DNA of 64,000 bases from Calliphora vicina (taxonomy: Eukaryota > Arthropoda > Insecta > Diptera > Calliphoridae). This document shows positions 22,290 through 33,960 of this stretch, piece after piece. Location of the stretch: the NCBI RefSeq assembly GCF_958450345.1, contig NC_088780.1, positions 40,726,033 to 40,790,032 on the forward strand. Reading direction: 5' to 3'. The notes under the pieces are model-generated. The model searched no databases. It was not told where the DNA came from and saw nothing but the letters and a program-made list of their open reading frames with translations. The position numbers and the translations under genes are program-made. Numbering within the stretch: position 1 is the stretch's first letter; every line of letters starts with the position of its first letter.

Positions 22290-22960
22290 TCATATTGGTG
22301 AGAGAGTGATGCATTTATGGTGATGTTTGTAGTGCACAAAAAGGTTATCCTAACATCAATCTTTAAATATACCGATCGACTTCGACTCACTTTCTGAGTC
22401 TATTTAACTTGTTCACAAACACAACTCTCAATTTTGAAGATTAAATTAGATACGTTGGTACATGCGTTATTTTCGGACAAGGGTTGTTATCTATCCATTA
22501 TTTCACTTAACTCCCCAACAAATTTCTTATAAAAAAGGACTTTAGCGGTCATAAATGTCAGATTTATATAAGTCTAAAACATTTCACCATAAGTTTTATG
22601 TGAACAAAAATCACACCCAATAATTTTGTGTGGATCTGTCAAAAATTTAAAATTTAGTTCCCATATAAGCCACTTTCAAAAATCACATTAATGAGCATGA
22701 ATCTGTTAAAAATCTTGGTATCCAAACCAAATTCAATACAAATAAGTTCCTTATGCATATTAATCATGACGATTGATCCCTAAAAGTTATAGCTCCGATA
22801 TAGAGCACAAAAATGGAAATTTCCGAAACAGGCTTATAGTCTGAAATAATGTCAATAACCGCTCAAAAAAAAAACTGTTTGTAGGGTATCATATGATAGA
22901 GCTTGGCCAACTATACTTTCCTAATTATTTTAATTGAAAAATTCTACACCAATGTTATCC
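22290..22960. repeat. Dispersed fly-type repeat E fragment
   Basis: Phrases such as GGTCATAAATGTCAGATTTATATA, TTCCCATATAAGCC and GTAGGGTATCATATGATAGAGCTTGG recur in similar order at 38930-39270, with the related phrase TATATGGGAGCTATGA near 15880 and 33465. Non-coding; class unknown. Neither end is defined. Confidence 0.55.
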
Positions 22961-23016
22961 AAATGATTAAGTAATATTAATTGTAGTGATCTTCTTCCAA
23001 GCAAGATAGTGTGTAC

Positions 23017-23883
23017 TAGGGTATTCAATTGATTAACCGTTAATCGGTTAACCGATTAATTTTTGTATGTTAACTGTTAGAATAATTTAAAATTGATGAT
23101 TTTCAAATAACGAATAAACCGATTAATTTGTGTCGATTAACCGATTAACCGAAATGTCTTTTTTTGCATTTTATACAGAATTATTTTTTAAAATTTAATT
23201 TCTTAATTCCCTTCTAGCAATAGTTTTTTGAAGTATAGTATGAAAACTGAAACTAAGGAATTTGGAAATGACATTTTTTCTAGAATATTCTATGATGAAC
23301 ATTGTGATAATGAGTTGAAGGACGACTTGGTAATAGACGAAACTAAAGACATTACTGAAATGAGTCTTTAATCAGAACTTAACGAAACTATTAAAGTATT
23401 AGAAATCTAAAAATAATATGCTTAGAAAAAACTAAAAAAAAGAACTGAGAAATTGGATATTTTTTATCATGACTTACTTTCGATTTTTCCAATATCTAAA
23501 ATCAGTGAGATAGTTTTATCAAGTCATGTTTAATTAAAACTAAAAAAAATCGTTTAAAATTGAAGCATTTAAATTATATTCTTTTTTTAAAAGATTATTT
23601 CAGAAGATCTCCCTATAATCGAAAAAAAAGAACTCACATGTTTATATTTTTATTTATTGTTTTGTTGAAATATGTTTTGTTTGTTTTTTATGTTTTTGTT
23701 TTTTTATTAACAAAATGCTTATATAAGTATACCAAATTCATGTTTTTCTTTTAAATTTAAAATTAAGATAGAAATTATTCGGTTAATCGAATAATTTAAT
23801 ATTAACCGATTAAATCTAAACCCCGATTAATTATTTGCTTGATTAACCGATTAATAAAGAAACCCGATTAATTGAATATCCTA
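23017..23883. mobile_element. hAT-like element with TTAATCGGTTAACC ends
   Basis: TAGGGTATTCAATTGATTAACC-type left end and the inverse right end (TAGGATATTCAATTAATC) are flanked by exact GTGTGTAC duplications at 23009-23016 and 23884-23891, fitting nTnnnnAn. Subterminal GATTAACCGATTAA motifs repeat several times on both sides. The interior contains a short acidic reading frame (23240-23371) but no recognisable transposase core. Confidence 0.9.
23240..23371 (+). pseudogene. Short acidic ORF inside the 23 kb hAT-like element
   Basis: The 43-residue frame starts MKTETKEFGND and is rich in D and E (DNELKDDLVIDETKD). A similar acidic run continues after the TAA as SELNETIKVLEI. The position and composition fit the acidic leader of a hAT transposase that has lost its core, but there is no diagnostic motif, so this remains a guess. 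Confidence 0.35.
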
Positions 23884-23891
23884 GTGTGTAC

Positions 23892-24403
23892 CATAACTAG
23901 AAGAAACATTTATTAGAAAGTACTTACAAATTAGTACCCAAACTACAGGCATATATTGTTACTTCCGTCTCAGGCTCAGTGATTGGAAATTCACAATGAT
24001 ATACAAGGAAAACTGCTACTTAAGTAGTAACATTTGTTTGAAGTTTTCTTTTTTTATTAAATGACATGTAATGAATACAAAACCAACGTTAATGGCTTGT
24101 ATTGTAAGAGATGCAAAAGAAAATATCGAAATGTAAAAGAAAATACTTAAATTGTTCAATTAAACGTTTGCATGTGAAAACAATTAGTATTTAATTTAAC
24201 AATTTGTAAAAGAGTTTGTCAAGAATTTTAAAAGGAGTGTATTTCAATGTGTTAATATTAGAAAGTTCTTACATTTAATGGTGTGAAAATAAGAAAAAAC
24301 TATTTTTTGTTACTTTTTTTTATTGCAGCTAGAATTGAAATAATATTGAATTATCTTCAACAGTAAAGACTTAACCTGTTAATACTTAGCACTGAAATTA
24401 TTG
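23892..24403. other. No gene seen
   Basis: AT-rich sequence without recognised repeats. Confidence 0.5.
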
Positions 24404-25330
24404 GGTGTATAAAGTAAAATTCGTGATTGTCGATTTGTCTTTAATAACATATATGTATGTCATTTCAAAGGGTACATACATATCTCTCATTTGTTGTCAA
24501 TTAGTTATTTAAAATTATAGTGTAAAAAACAAAGTTTTTTTTTTTGATTCGAAAAAGTAGCGTTAAAGCACACCGATTTCTCACCGAAGTTTATGAATGC
24601 GTTTCATCGGTTTCAACATACGAAAGATGGTTTTTGCGGTTCAGAGGTATTGATTTTGATACGGAAGATAAAGATCACACAGGTCAGGCAAATAAATTTG
24701 GTGATATTACTCCATGACGATTATTGTCAAATTCAACAAGAGCTTTCAAAATCATTGGGAGCTACTCAAACAGCAAATCTAAAATGGTTGCGAGCAGCAG
24801 GATCCATCCAAAAGCAGGAAAATTGAGTACCATACAAATTGAAGTCGAGAAACTTTCAACGGCTTGAACACTATAAAAGAAAATAATTTATGCACTGAAT
24901 CATTACTTGCGATGAAGAATGGATCCATTACGATAACCCGAAGCGAAAGAGATCGTATGTGAAGTTCGGCCAAATAGCCGAATCGACACCAAAGCCAAAT
25001 ATCCATGGAGCTTATGTAATGCTCTGTATTTGGTGGGAACAAAAGGCTTTCTATCTAATATGAACTGCAGAAATCTGAAATATTTTATCATGACAACGCT
25101 CGGCCACATGTTGCAATACCTGTTAAAAACTATTTAGAAAGAAGTGGTTTGGAAGTTATAGTCTAGACTTTGGCCATCCGACTACTTTTTGTTTCAATCG
25201 ATGCAGAATGCTCTCTCCGGGATACGTTTCACTTCACAACAGAGTATCTGAAATTGTCTTGATTGGTTCTTGGCAGGTTCTTGCCAGAAATATGGGAAAA
25301 GTTCAACAAAGACCAACACTTTGAATAAAT
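24404..25330 (+). mobile_element. mariner relic
   Basis: The transposase relic at 24585-25330 places this in the mariner family. A TTGGGTGTATAAAGT-like start at about 24401 may be the left terminus, but no convincing inverse was found on the right. Boundaries are therefore approximate. Confidence 0.7.
24585..25330 (+). pseudogene. mariner transposase, multiply broken
   Basis: Frame 1 (24593-24826) gives the N-terminal helix-turn-helix part: DDYCQIQQELSKSLGATQTA and a SIQKQEN linker. Further on, other frames yield ITCDEEWIHYDNPKRKRS (first catalytic Asp region), a TPKPNIHG...VMLCIWWEQK block, YHDNARPHVA (second Asp) and SDYFLFQSMQNALSGIRF (third Asp, mariner D34D-type spacing). Several stops and frame changes separate the blocks, and a few segments are short compared with the usual ~345 residues. 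The protein is dead. Confidence 0.85.
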
Positions 25331-25861
25331 TTAGCCAATAGTTAATTGTAAAAAACCAAAACTTATTGTTTTTTTAACTTATTCTTGCTAGTAATACTGT
25401 CCAACAGCATTTTTGGAACAGAACAGCGACCCTATATTTCTGAAAGTGCATGTTGAATAGATAATTTATGTAGAATAAACTAATAGTCCATCTGATTTGA
25501 CTATTTTTTACTGTGATCGAAGGGAAACAAAAATATTGTAAGTTAATATCTGAGAGAATTCTTATTGTCAGATTTATATTGTGGAATTTTATGAGGATTA
25601 TTTTGTGGAAGATCTTAACCCACTATTTCCTCTCTTTGGGTGTCAATTTTAACCTTTGCATGTCACCTTGTGTCTTAATTTTTTTTAAAAAATCGCAAAA
25701 ATTCATTTGATAGCCAAATGAGCTGAAATTAAAAACATAAATAGTCCTTGAAGATATTCCAAAAACATGCATACATATAAGTTAGTAATTTATCTATTTT
25801 AGTTCAAGAGATATTTATGTTTATTTATTTGTTTTATTTTGCTCGATTTATTTTTCGATAC
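25331..25861. other. No gene seen
   Basis: AT-rich. No element termini recognised. Confidence 0.5.
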
Positions 25862-26300
25862 TTTTTATACCCTCCACCACCATAAGTGGTGAATGAGGGT
25901 ATGTATAAGTTTGTATATTATTGATCCTTATGAAATTCTAAGTCGATTGAGCTATGTCCGTCTGTCTATCCGTCTGTCTGTATGTCTCTGTAAAACACGC
26001 TCACGTCCAAAATGGACAAACAAAATTGGTACACTTGCAAGAAAAATGTTTACTGTTCTCCTAAGCAGTTTGGTATTGAAAATCAGTAACATCGGTTCAG
26101 TGGAACCAGAGTTATGAACCAAAATGTGAGACAACCTAAAAAAAACATGATAATTTTAAAATTTTTTTTTAATGTGCAAATATATTGCAGATAATACCAT
26201 CAAATTTTACACACGTTATTTTTATATTAAAAGGACTCTGGTAAAAATTATAGGAATCGGTCCATGATTTCTCCTAGTCCCCATACAAATTTCTTCCCAA
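25862..26300 (+). repeat. Dispersed repeat D relative with GTCTGTCTATCC tract
   Basis: It begins ATACCCTCCACCACCATAAG, then AAGTCGATTGAGCTATGTCC and a GTCTGTCTATCCGTCTGTCT tract. This matches the order in the 47.5 kb D unit (CGGAGTCGATATAGCCATGT, then GTCTGTCCGTCTG). The remainder has phrases like AATCGGTCCATGATTTC. It is non-coding. Confidence 0.6.
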
Positions 26301-26569
26301 AATATAGTTCTATGGTCTGTAAATGCCTACCAAATTGCAAAATCTTTGCCAACTAAAGTTGTTCAACTTTGACACCCTGCATTGTACATCATTTTGAAAT
26401 CGGAACAGTAGTTTAAAAGATAGATATTTATTACTACTATTCTTCCGATCGACCCCACTTTGCCACATTTGAATAGAATTATAGAGCATATGATAGGAAA
26501 CTATAGTTAGAGTGTTGCGAGGGATAAATCCCGGTATAACGAACGATATGTTGTCAGGCCCATTCGTTA

Positions 26570-26855
26570 AATTGAAAAATTCGTTATATCGATATGTTTT
26601 TTTTAATTTTGGACAACTTTTTCTATTTTGGAATTTAACTAAATGTGTGTCGTTTTGATCCCTAGGTTGGATGATCGGTGTGACATTAGGAGGCATGAAT
26701 ATCGTCCAAATTTGTATAACTTTAGTAGTTTTTGCTAATTGTTCTTCTGGAGGATGTCTTGGAGCATTATCCACGATTAATAAAGCCTTCATTATAAGGG
26801 ATTTCGATTCTGAAAATGATTCAACCTGTAGAAAATTAAACTCAGGGACAAACAT
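26570..26855 (-). pseudogene. Tigger/Jerky-type DDE transposase fragment
   Basis: The minus frame reads ALLIVDNAPRHPPEEQL (second catalytic Asp in DNAP-H), then IWTIFMPPNVTPIIQPRDQN. The MPPN-T-I-QP-DQ signature is characteristic of the DDE_1 family shared by pogo, Tigger and Jerky proteins. The third acidic residue normally follows within about 35 residues; here the frame runs into the terminal repeat instead (NLTNGPDNISF is TIR-derived). N-terminal helix-turn-helix domains are missing. The usual D in QPMD-Q is retained, with R in place of M. Confidence 0.85.
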
Positions 26856-27353
26856 TTAAAAAAACAAATTTTAAAGATCTAGATTCCACTTAATTTGTGT
26901 AAAGATAATTAAAGGAAAACCTTAGTTACGATAAAATGTTTGTTTTTATTTTCTTCAAAATTCATGTTGAGAATTTTATAATTCCATTAGTTGTCCCGGC
27001 AAAGGTTGTTCTGCCATAGCTCACACAAAGTTTGAAGACTCCCACTATAATAGTACTCCACATATGCAATAATAGATTTCTACTTTGTATGGGAGGTACT
27101 TTGTATGGGAGGTGCCATGCCCATTATTCCTATATATCTCAATTGTGAATTTAAACCATCCAGGGACCGAATCAAACACACACAACAAATTTCATCGAAA
27201 TCGGCGCAGCCGTTAAGGAGGAGTTTAGTTACTAACACACGTACAGAAGAATTATATATATAAAGATATTTCATTTATCTAAATTTTTAGTTTTTCGTTC
27301 AATGATATTCTTCTACGGTTTCCCATATTTAATTCACGTGAATTATGGACTGT

Positions 27354-27472
27354 TTCGCAATATCGAATGAAAGATTTCGTTCGTTTGGATTCCCTAACTT
27401 CATGTTTATGTGAACGAAACAGTTTTCATTCGCTTAGAATGCGAACGAAATCTTTCATTCGATATTGTGAAA
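27354..27472. repeat. Hairpin with ~30-bp arms inside the Tigger element
   Basis: Left arm 27354-27383 (TTCGCAATATCGAATGAAAG onward) and right arm 27442-27472 are exact or near-exact inverses, separated by about 58 bases. Likely a short nested MITE or a palindromic duplication. Confidence 0.75.
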
Positions 27473-27824
27473 ACAAGCAATTAAAACCACTATAAAAAAA
27501 ATGACAGCACCTATTATTAAAGAAAGTAACCATTGAAAACAGTACTGTAACTTATTTTCTTATTTTTACATTCTTTACTACTTTTGTTTTTTAAACTTTC
27601 TGTTCGATATATTGAGCGTACAATTTTCGAAATATTCGCTATATAAAGTTGTCAATGTTAAAAATTTGGTCGTTCGTTTGATTTTGTTTGTTTTTTTTCA
27701 TCATTCGTTATATCGAGCATACAATTTTTGAAACGTTCGTTATATAAGGTGGTCAATGTTACGAATTTGACCGTGTGTTAAATCGGATTTTCGTTAAAGT
27801 GAGATTCGTTATACCGGGATTTGC

Positions 27825-29099
27825 CTGTATTTATAAAAACCGAATTTTAGATGTTTTGTTCCAATTTTATTATTTGTAGTATTTTATTTCTCATTGAATA
27901 TCTTAAAGGTTTGACCTTCTTTATTTAGTTCAATATTTTTCCCGAAGTTTTTCACATCATGAACAAAAATCTTATTCTAGTGATATTCGAAAAAATAAAA
28001 TCAAGTCATTTCAATATCAATTAAATCCAATACTTGAATATGTTGTTTCATATAACTAATATACATATAAGTTGCAGTAAATATTTCTCCACAAAATGTT
28101 TTATTAATTCATCGTTTTTTTGCTTACGAACTTAATTACTAAATCTGCAGCGCCCCACTGGTGTAGCCTGACAGTTTTTGACTTAAATTATGATACAATT
28201 TTAAGCCATATTATGCTGCCATGATTGTTGTCTCTTACATTTCGTTTCTATTTATGTGAGAGAGCATTTGTGTATGTTATTGTTGTTGTGGTACAAGTAC
28301 TTATGTATATGGTGCCTTGGGAGGCATTGAAGTTGACAGTAATAGTAACAATAATAACAAACAATGTCGACAACAATAACAAGAGCAACAGCAAACAGCC
28401 ACAGTAACAAGCAAACAGCAGTGACGATTACGATGGCGACAACGACAGCCCCATAAGAACTCTAACAACATAAGCATCTCTCTCTACATCTACTTGTTGT
28501 TTTCTAAGGACTAAGTGGTCATGAAAAATTTACACATGGTTCAGCAATAATTGCTTGTACATGTTTTCGTTTTTATTTACGGATTTCTTTTCTTTTTTTG
28601 TTTTTGTTCTAAGGACATGTCACTTTTAACTTAAAGTGTTATTTAGTGTTTTAAAAATTAAAGTTGTGCTTTATGACACTGGCAATAGATGCAGTTTTTA
28701 AACTTGCAAATGCAACAGTGCATTTCGCAAGGACCTATCTTATGTGGAGATAAAAAAATGCATTAAGCAAAGTGCATACATAATTTGAAAAACTTATTTT
28801 TCATTGCCACCTAGATATACATATTTATTTTTGGATTCGAATTTAAGAATTTGTTCATTATTTGCAGGGTAAAATTAAAACCATTGTGTGAAATGAAAAT
28901 TTACAAAAACATTTAAATTTATATGGTATAGCATAAACCAGAATTTTATGTTGAATGATGCTGAAATATGGGCAAGTCCATGAGAATGACAACCACGACT
29001 AAAACAACCAAAACCCTTGAAACATTTTTTTCAAGATGATTTGAATAGTAGAAAATACTAAAAAGTTACTATGTGAAAGTAACAGTTTAAAACAGATCT
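27825..29099. other. Non-coding, CAA/CAG-rich tract at 28340-28450
   Basis: The tract repeats AACAATAACA and CAGCAAACAGCCACAG phrases on the plus strand. It is low-complexity and typical of fly introns and intergenic DNA. A 60-codon frame at 28225-28407 ends in it and is not credible. No other feature is seen. Confidence 0.5.
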
Positions 29100-30290
29100 T
29101 TATGCACAGGGCGTGTCTTGTTGATTTTGAAAAAGCGTTTGATAATATTTTGATACCAGGTCTGGTTTAAAAATTATTAAAATAAAAAAAATAGAATTTT
29201 TCGGTTCTGTCAACAGAATTTCTGTTAAGAATTTCGGTTAAAGCAACCCAAATTTTGTTAATCCTTCTAAATTTTTGTAGTTACAACTGTAAAATTCGGT
29301 CACTAGGGTAGAATCATTCGATTGGCAACAAATTCGGTTGCTATCATGAATCTGTTTTCTCTGTGTACAAGTTCAAAATCTTTTACTATAGTCAATGGTC
29401 TTCAACAAGGTACTGTTAATTCTCCAAATTTATTCAATTTGTACATATATGATCTTCTCCATAAGTTTGACAATATCATTAGTTTTGCTGATGATATTGT
29501 TATATATCATGGTGACAACAAAATTCGAAAATGTAATAGGGACATTAGAAATAATTGGAAAAGCTTTGGTATAAAATCAGAAAATAATATCAAAATTCCA
29601 AATAAGCAGATGGTGAAATATTTAGAAATTAATTTAGACAAATTTTTGTACTTTAATGAGCATATTAAATTACAATTAATAAAATCCAGAAATGCTTTTT
29701 TTACTTATAAAAATTATTTTTTTCAAAACATATTAAATCAGATGTCAAGATTCTCTTATACCAAGACTTAATACGACCCATCTTAACATATGGTTGTCTA
29801 ATATGGTTCAATATTTCCCCATCCTATATGGAAAAAATGAGAATTTTCGAAATAAAATTTTTAAGATATTGTACTTCACTTTGCAGATAACCAAAATGCA
29901 ATTTCTTAAAATATCAAAATTATACACCTAATAAGAAATCATATTAAAAAATCCTTTGAGTATCATGAAAATAACCTAGTATATGCACCATAATATACCA
30001 GCAATGAATATATAACTACTACTTTGCGAAACGGTTATGTCCCACTAGAGGCTTTCATCTATCTCGATAGTAAAGGTTATATACAAAATGAAATTGGCGT
30101 TCCAATATTTTATCACATATATAGGAGAGCCAATATTAAAGCTATTCACAGAAATCAAATTAATGATGTTAATTAACGATTTGACAAAAGTATTTTCTAC
30201 GGAGATAAAAACATAATTCCAAATTTAAATATTAAAAAATATTGGTGGCTTAAATTACGCTTTTATCTTTTACCTATTGACTATTAATAA
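29100..30290 (+). pseudogene. Jockey-like LINE reverse transcriptase relic
   Basis: A first piece (about 29105-29165) reads CLVDFEKAFDN, the RT motif with the first catalytic Asp. After roughly 160 bases of unrelated, probably inserted sequence, the frame 29322-29771 gives GLQQGTVNSPNLFNLYIYDLL and SFADDIVIY (the catalytic FADD). Downstream frames yield DLIRPILTYGCLIWF and later IKKYWWLKLRFYLLP. Many stops follow 29771. The order and the FADD box are those of jockey/I-group LINEs. Endonuclease and ORF1 are not seen, so it is 5' truncated and dead. Confidence 0.82.
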
Positions 30291-30581
30291 CCTTACAATT
30301 ATAATTTGGTGAAGATTTTGAAAAAACTTTTGCTTCACATTATATAACAATTATTTAAACCTAACAATACTTATAAGTAAAATATTATACAAAACTATTT
30401 AAAAAAATATTGTAAATATGTAAATATTAAACGCATTTGAGTGCCCGATTTTGTGACTATATTTGCAAAAAATGTATTTTATTAACTGTTTGTTTATTTG
30501 CAATTAAAGTTAATAAATTTTTTGGATAAGTAAACGAAAAAAAAAATAACAGTTTAAACTGACTATATTTAATTTGTTTAA

Positions 30582-31083
30582 CACTCTAACCCGCAAACTT
30601 TAGCTAAAAAAAAGCTGTCGAATAATTTTGTTAGGGTAATTATGACTCAATAAACTCAGAAAAGCCATCAGAAACTAATTTGCAAATTATGTTTAGGAAC
30701 CAGGTACAAAAAGGTGAAGAGTGACTCAGGGCATTGTTGTCGGTTAAAGTGTAAAAAACAATAATTAGGATACGATTTTATTGAAAAACTAATGAAAAAG
30801 AACTGATGAAAAATATTTCGAATAGATCAGGGACTAAAAGATAGTAAAACTTTATTTAAAAAAAAATCACACACAAAATTTCACGTGCTAAAATTATGAC
30901 ATCACTCACAAAATAGCTGACAGAACAAAACCTAAAAGTCAGAATGCATTTCGACCTTCGATGGAAATGTTAATAAATCTGTAAATAAATTCACAGTTAA
31001 ATTTTAAAAAAAATTATGATTACTTTTAGAGATAATTGGTGTTTTGTAATGCATGCCTTGTGGCGCTCTTGCGGGTTAGAGGG
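30582..31083. mobile_element. piggyBac-like MITE (502 bp)
   Basis: The left end CACTCTAACCCGCAAAC and the right end (inverse of CCCTCTAACCCGCAAG) are flanked by TTAA at 30578-30581 and 31084-31087. TTAA duplication and C-rich 12-16 bp termini are hallmarks of piggyBac. No coding capacity. Confidence 0.82.
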
Positions 31084-31362
31084 TTAATTTAATTTAGTGT
31101 TAAACCAAATTAAAAGAAAACATAACGACATATTTGTACATGTACCCTTATTTCGTTCGATATTTTTTTAAAATATAGTAACCTCTGAATGGAACATAAA
31201 GACCAATTAATTTTTCAGATACTCTTATTTTTGCAAAATCAATTACAATCTACAAATGGAACGTTCGATATCATGGAATTACCCATATATGTAGGTTCCA
31301 TGATTCACTGAAAACTTAAATTTAAGAATTTGCCAAAGGTAGTTGATATATGTATTGCATTA

Positions 31363-32994
31363 TACACTCTCTGCCACATGGATAGGACCGCCTTTCGTAC
31401 CTTGTGCAACTGAAATTCTCTCCAATATTGGCAAACTATTATCAGTGGTTTATTTTGTGTTTTAACGTTGTCTATGTTTACTTTTTATGATATAAAATTT
31501 GTGTTCTGGAAAAGTCCGGTTAAAATTTTTTTCATATTTTGTTTTATGGTTGACCATAATTGTCTATATTTTTTGCGTCACTTTTTTAGGACCCCCGCAT
31601 TAACTTTAATTTTTTTTAAGCAAGTGAAAAAGTGCAATAGAAAAAAAATTGTTTTAATGCAAATTGAGTTATTTCAATAAAAAAAAAAATTAAAATTGTT
31701 CGTGGAGATACCTTATCAGACACTGAATAAACAAAAATTAAAGTTTATCAAGAATGTGGACAATAGACCCTCAGAATTGCTGAACGAATCAAAAGAAGCC
31801 TACATGTGATATCAATTTTTTTACGGAATGAATCAAACTACGGGAAAAATATGAAAGGTCGTACTAAAAATTTACTTTTGGCAACTGACAAACGTGCTAT
31901 TCTCACAGCAGCATCAATTTCTCACGACTCGTCTGCACAAATTAAAGCTAAAACTGGTGTTTCGGCAAGCATGAGAACAGTGCATCATGTAATTTCGAAG
32001 GCTGAACATTTGAAGCATTAGAAACTTAAGAAAAAACCACTACTTAACGATGCTCGAAAAAATATGCGCTTGGTTTTTTGTCGAACTCACATGACGTGGA
32101 ATAACAAGTGGCACAGTGTCGTATTTTCAGATGAAAAAAAAATTAAATTTTGAAGGTGTTGATGGCTTCAATTATTATTTTCACGATCTCCGAAAAGAGG
32201 AGCATCAATGGGATCATTTGCATAGCAGAGTGGGAGAGGTTATGATATGAGGAGAAATATCCTATTATGGTACCTGTGAACTGAAATTTTTGTCCAGCAC
32301 AATGAATGCTAATTGCTGTATTGGAGTGCCACAAGACGCGTTTCCTCACTCTCATAACATTTTTGGATGCTCACAGTTGACATTCCAGCATGACAATGCA
32401 CCAATTCATACTGCCCGGGTGGTAAAGTCATGATACTAATGTACTCGATTGGCCTCCTTACTCGGCGGACCTTAACATCATTGAAAATGTTTGGGATATC
32501 TAGCTCGTAAAGTGTATGCTTCTGGAAAGCAGTATACTACCAAAGAGGAACTTATTGAAGGCATAAAAGTGGCTTGGTCGACCATTTCGCTCGATTACAT
32601 AAAATAATTGAATGATTCTATTCCTAATCGAATTTACGAAACAATCTGTAAAAACGGAGGCTCTACGCATTATTGACAAGGCGTTAAAATGTACACATTT
32701 TCATAAAATGTAAACAAAATTACAAATTTTTATAGCAAACTATCCACAAACAGTTTTTTTTTATAGGTCCTATTCATGTGACGCAAATTTTGAAGTCATT
32801 TTTTTACTTGGTTAATAAAATTTTTTATAAAAGTAAAACCAGTGTATATATTGAACCATTTTTTGTTGTGTTAAATAACATCTAAATTCCCTTTAAACAG
32901 AAATAAAAATTAAGTTCGTAAAATTTTTTTTCTAGAATTTATAACCTTTTGAAAAAATTGTATTAGGGGTCCTGTTCATGTGGCAGGGAGTGTA
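31363..32994 (+). mobile_element. Tc1-like transposon with IR/DR ends
   Basis: Outer inverted repeats TACACTCTCTGCCACATG...AGGACC (31363) and the inverse at 32968-32994 are flanked by TA (31361-31362 and 32995-32996). About 200 bases inside each end is a second, related repeat (TTTGCGTCAC...TAGGACC at 31571; GGTCCTATTCATGTGACGCAAA at 32764). That paired layout is the IR/DR architecture of Minos, Paris and S elements. Length (1.63 kb) is full-size, but the transposase is broken. Confidence 0.93.
31697..32676 (+). pseudogene. Tc1-like transposase, full length but broken
   Basis: Homology runs from KIVRGDTLSDTE (first helix-turn-helix) through the 31806-32021 frame, which holds GRTKNLLLATDKRAILTAA (GRPR-like hook and second HTH). 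After a stop it continues with MRLVFCRTHMTWNNKWHSVV, FSDEKKFN (first D), FQHDNAPIHTA (second D) and DLNIIENVW (third acidic residue, DD34E spacing region), ending at TGA 32674. Several nonsense codons and at least three frame changes interrupt it. Length is close to the usual ~340 residues, so the damage is point decay rather than deletion. Confidence 0.9.
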
Positions 32995-33004
32995 TATGGG
33001 CATT

Positions 33005-33960
33005 TTCATTATGACGTGACGTTACATTTGTACGACAAAATTTAAAAAAAATTAATGATAAAGACAAATTTGTAAAAAGTTTTTTTTACTTTTGCGAAGT
33101 AATTAAGTACCTATATATTCAGTAAAAAGATTACAACAATTGACCATAAGGATTTGAAGATATTACTAAAAATATGCGATAGCTTTACGTTATCAAAAAC
33201 AGAAGTGCGGTTTGAGTTGCATTACAATTGCATAACGCTGCGAATTGGGCAAGACTTTGTGTATAAAACCTTTTGTAGTAGGATTTGGAATGATATAAAT
33301 TTATTTTCCAAATTATAAAATTTAAAAACCGTTCCTCGTTTTTTATATTTATTAGCTTTAGTATCTGGCGCGACGTTACATGGCGTTACGTTACTTAAAT
33401 TTTCATTTGATATATTTTTTGGTTAATAAATAATAAAGAGATATAAATATGTGGGCTTTATATGGGAGCTATGACTAATTATGGAGCTATCATTATGAAA
33501 TTCTGTGATATGACTTCACTATATATAAAACTTATTTGGAGCGAAATTTGTTAAGATACCTATATAAATTAAATATTTATTACCGATAAAGTCATATTTC
33601 GGGAGAACATTTGTATGGGGGCTAGGCTTCATCCTTAAATTCCCAAGTTTTGTTTGCATCTGTATTGCTGAGTGCCTTGCGGAATGTCTTCATTATTATT
33701 TTGAAAACTAAATTTATCTTGCCTTTTACGATTTTTTACACATAATCTGGTGTGACGTTACACACTTTTGAAAATGAATATAAAATAAACTAGTTGTTTA
33801 ATAACTGATTTTTTTCTGTAATTAGTTTATTTTATAAACCTTTGTAAAAATACAAAATTTCACGCACTTGCGATCGTCAGCGTAAAGATAAAGCGAATAA
33901 ACCTTTGTTTGGCTAGCGTGACGTTATCTTAAAGTATCATTAAAAGCAAATCAAAATTTT
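33005..33960. repeat. Region with recurrent GTGACGTTAC motifs
   Basis: GTGACGTTAC or one-off variants occur near 33017, 33371, 33383 (GCGTTACGTTAC), 33752 and 33921. Sequence between is AT-rich with fragments of dispersed repeat E (TATATGGGAGCTATGAC near 33460). No ORF or terminal pair is established. Confidence 0.5.

Larger units (their letters stand above)
26516..27824 (-). mobile_element. pogo/Tigger-like transposon, deleted
   Basis: The right end reads CGTTATACCGGGATTTGCCTG followed by TA; its inverse CAGGCAAATCCCGGTATAAC corresponds to the left AAATCCCGGTATAACGAAC near 26530. Subterminal CGTTATATCGA repeats are seen on both sides. CAGGC termini with TA targets fit pogo/Tigger. The interior retains a transposase fragment on the minus strand and a hairpin insert (27354-27472). 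Confidence 0.78.

Noticed and set aside
26310..26569. C-terminal extension of the Tigger transposase frame
   Set aside because: This part of the frame reads through the terminal inverted repeat and outside flank (CGGTATAACGAACG), so it is not transposase.
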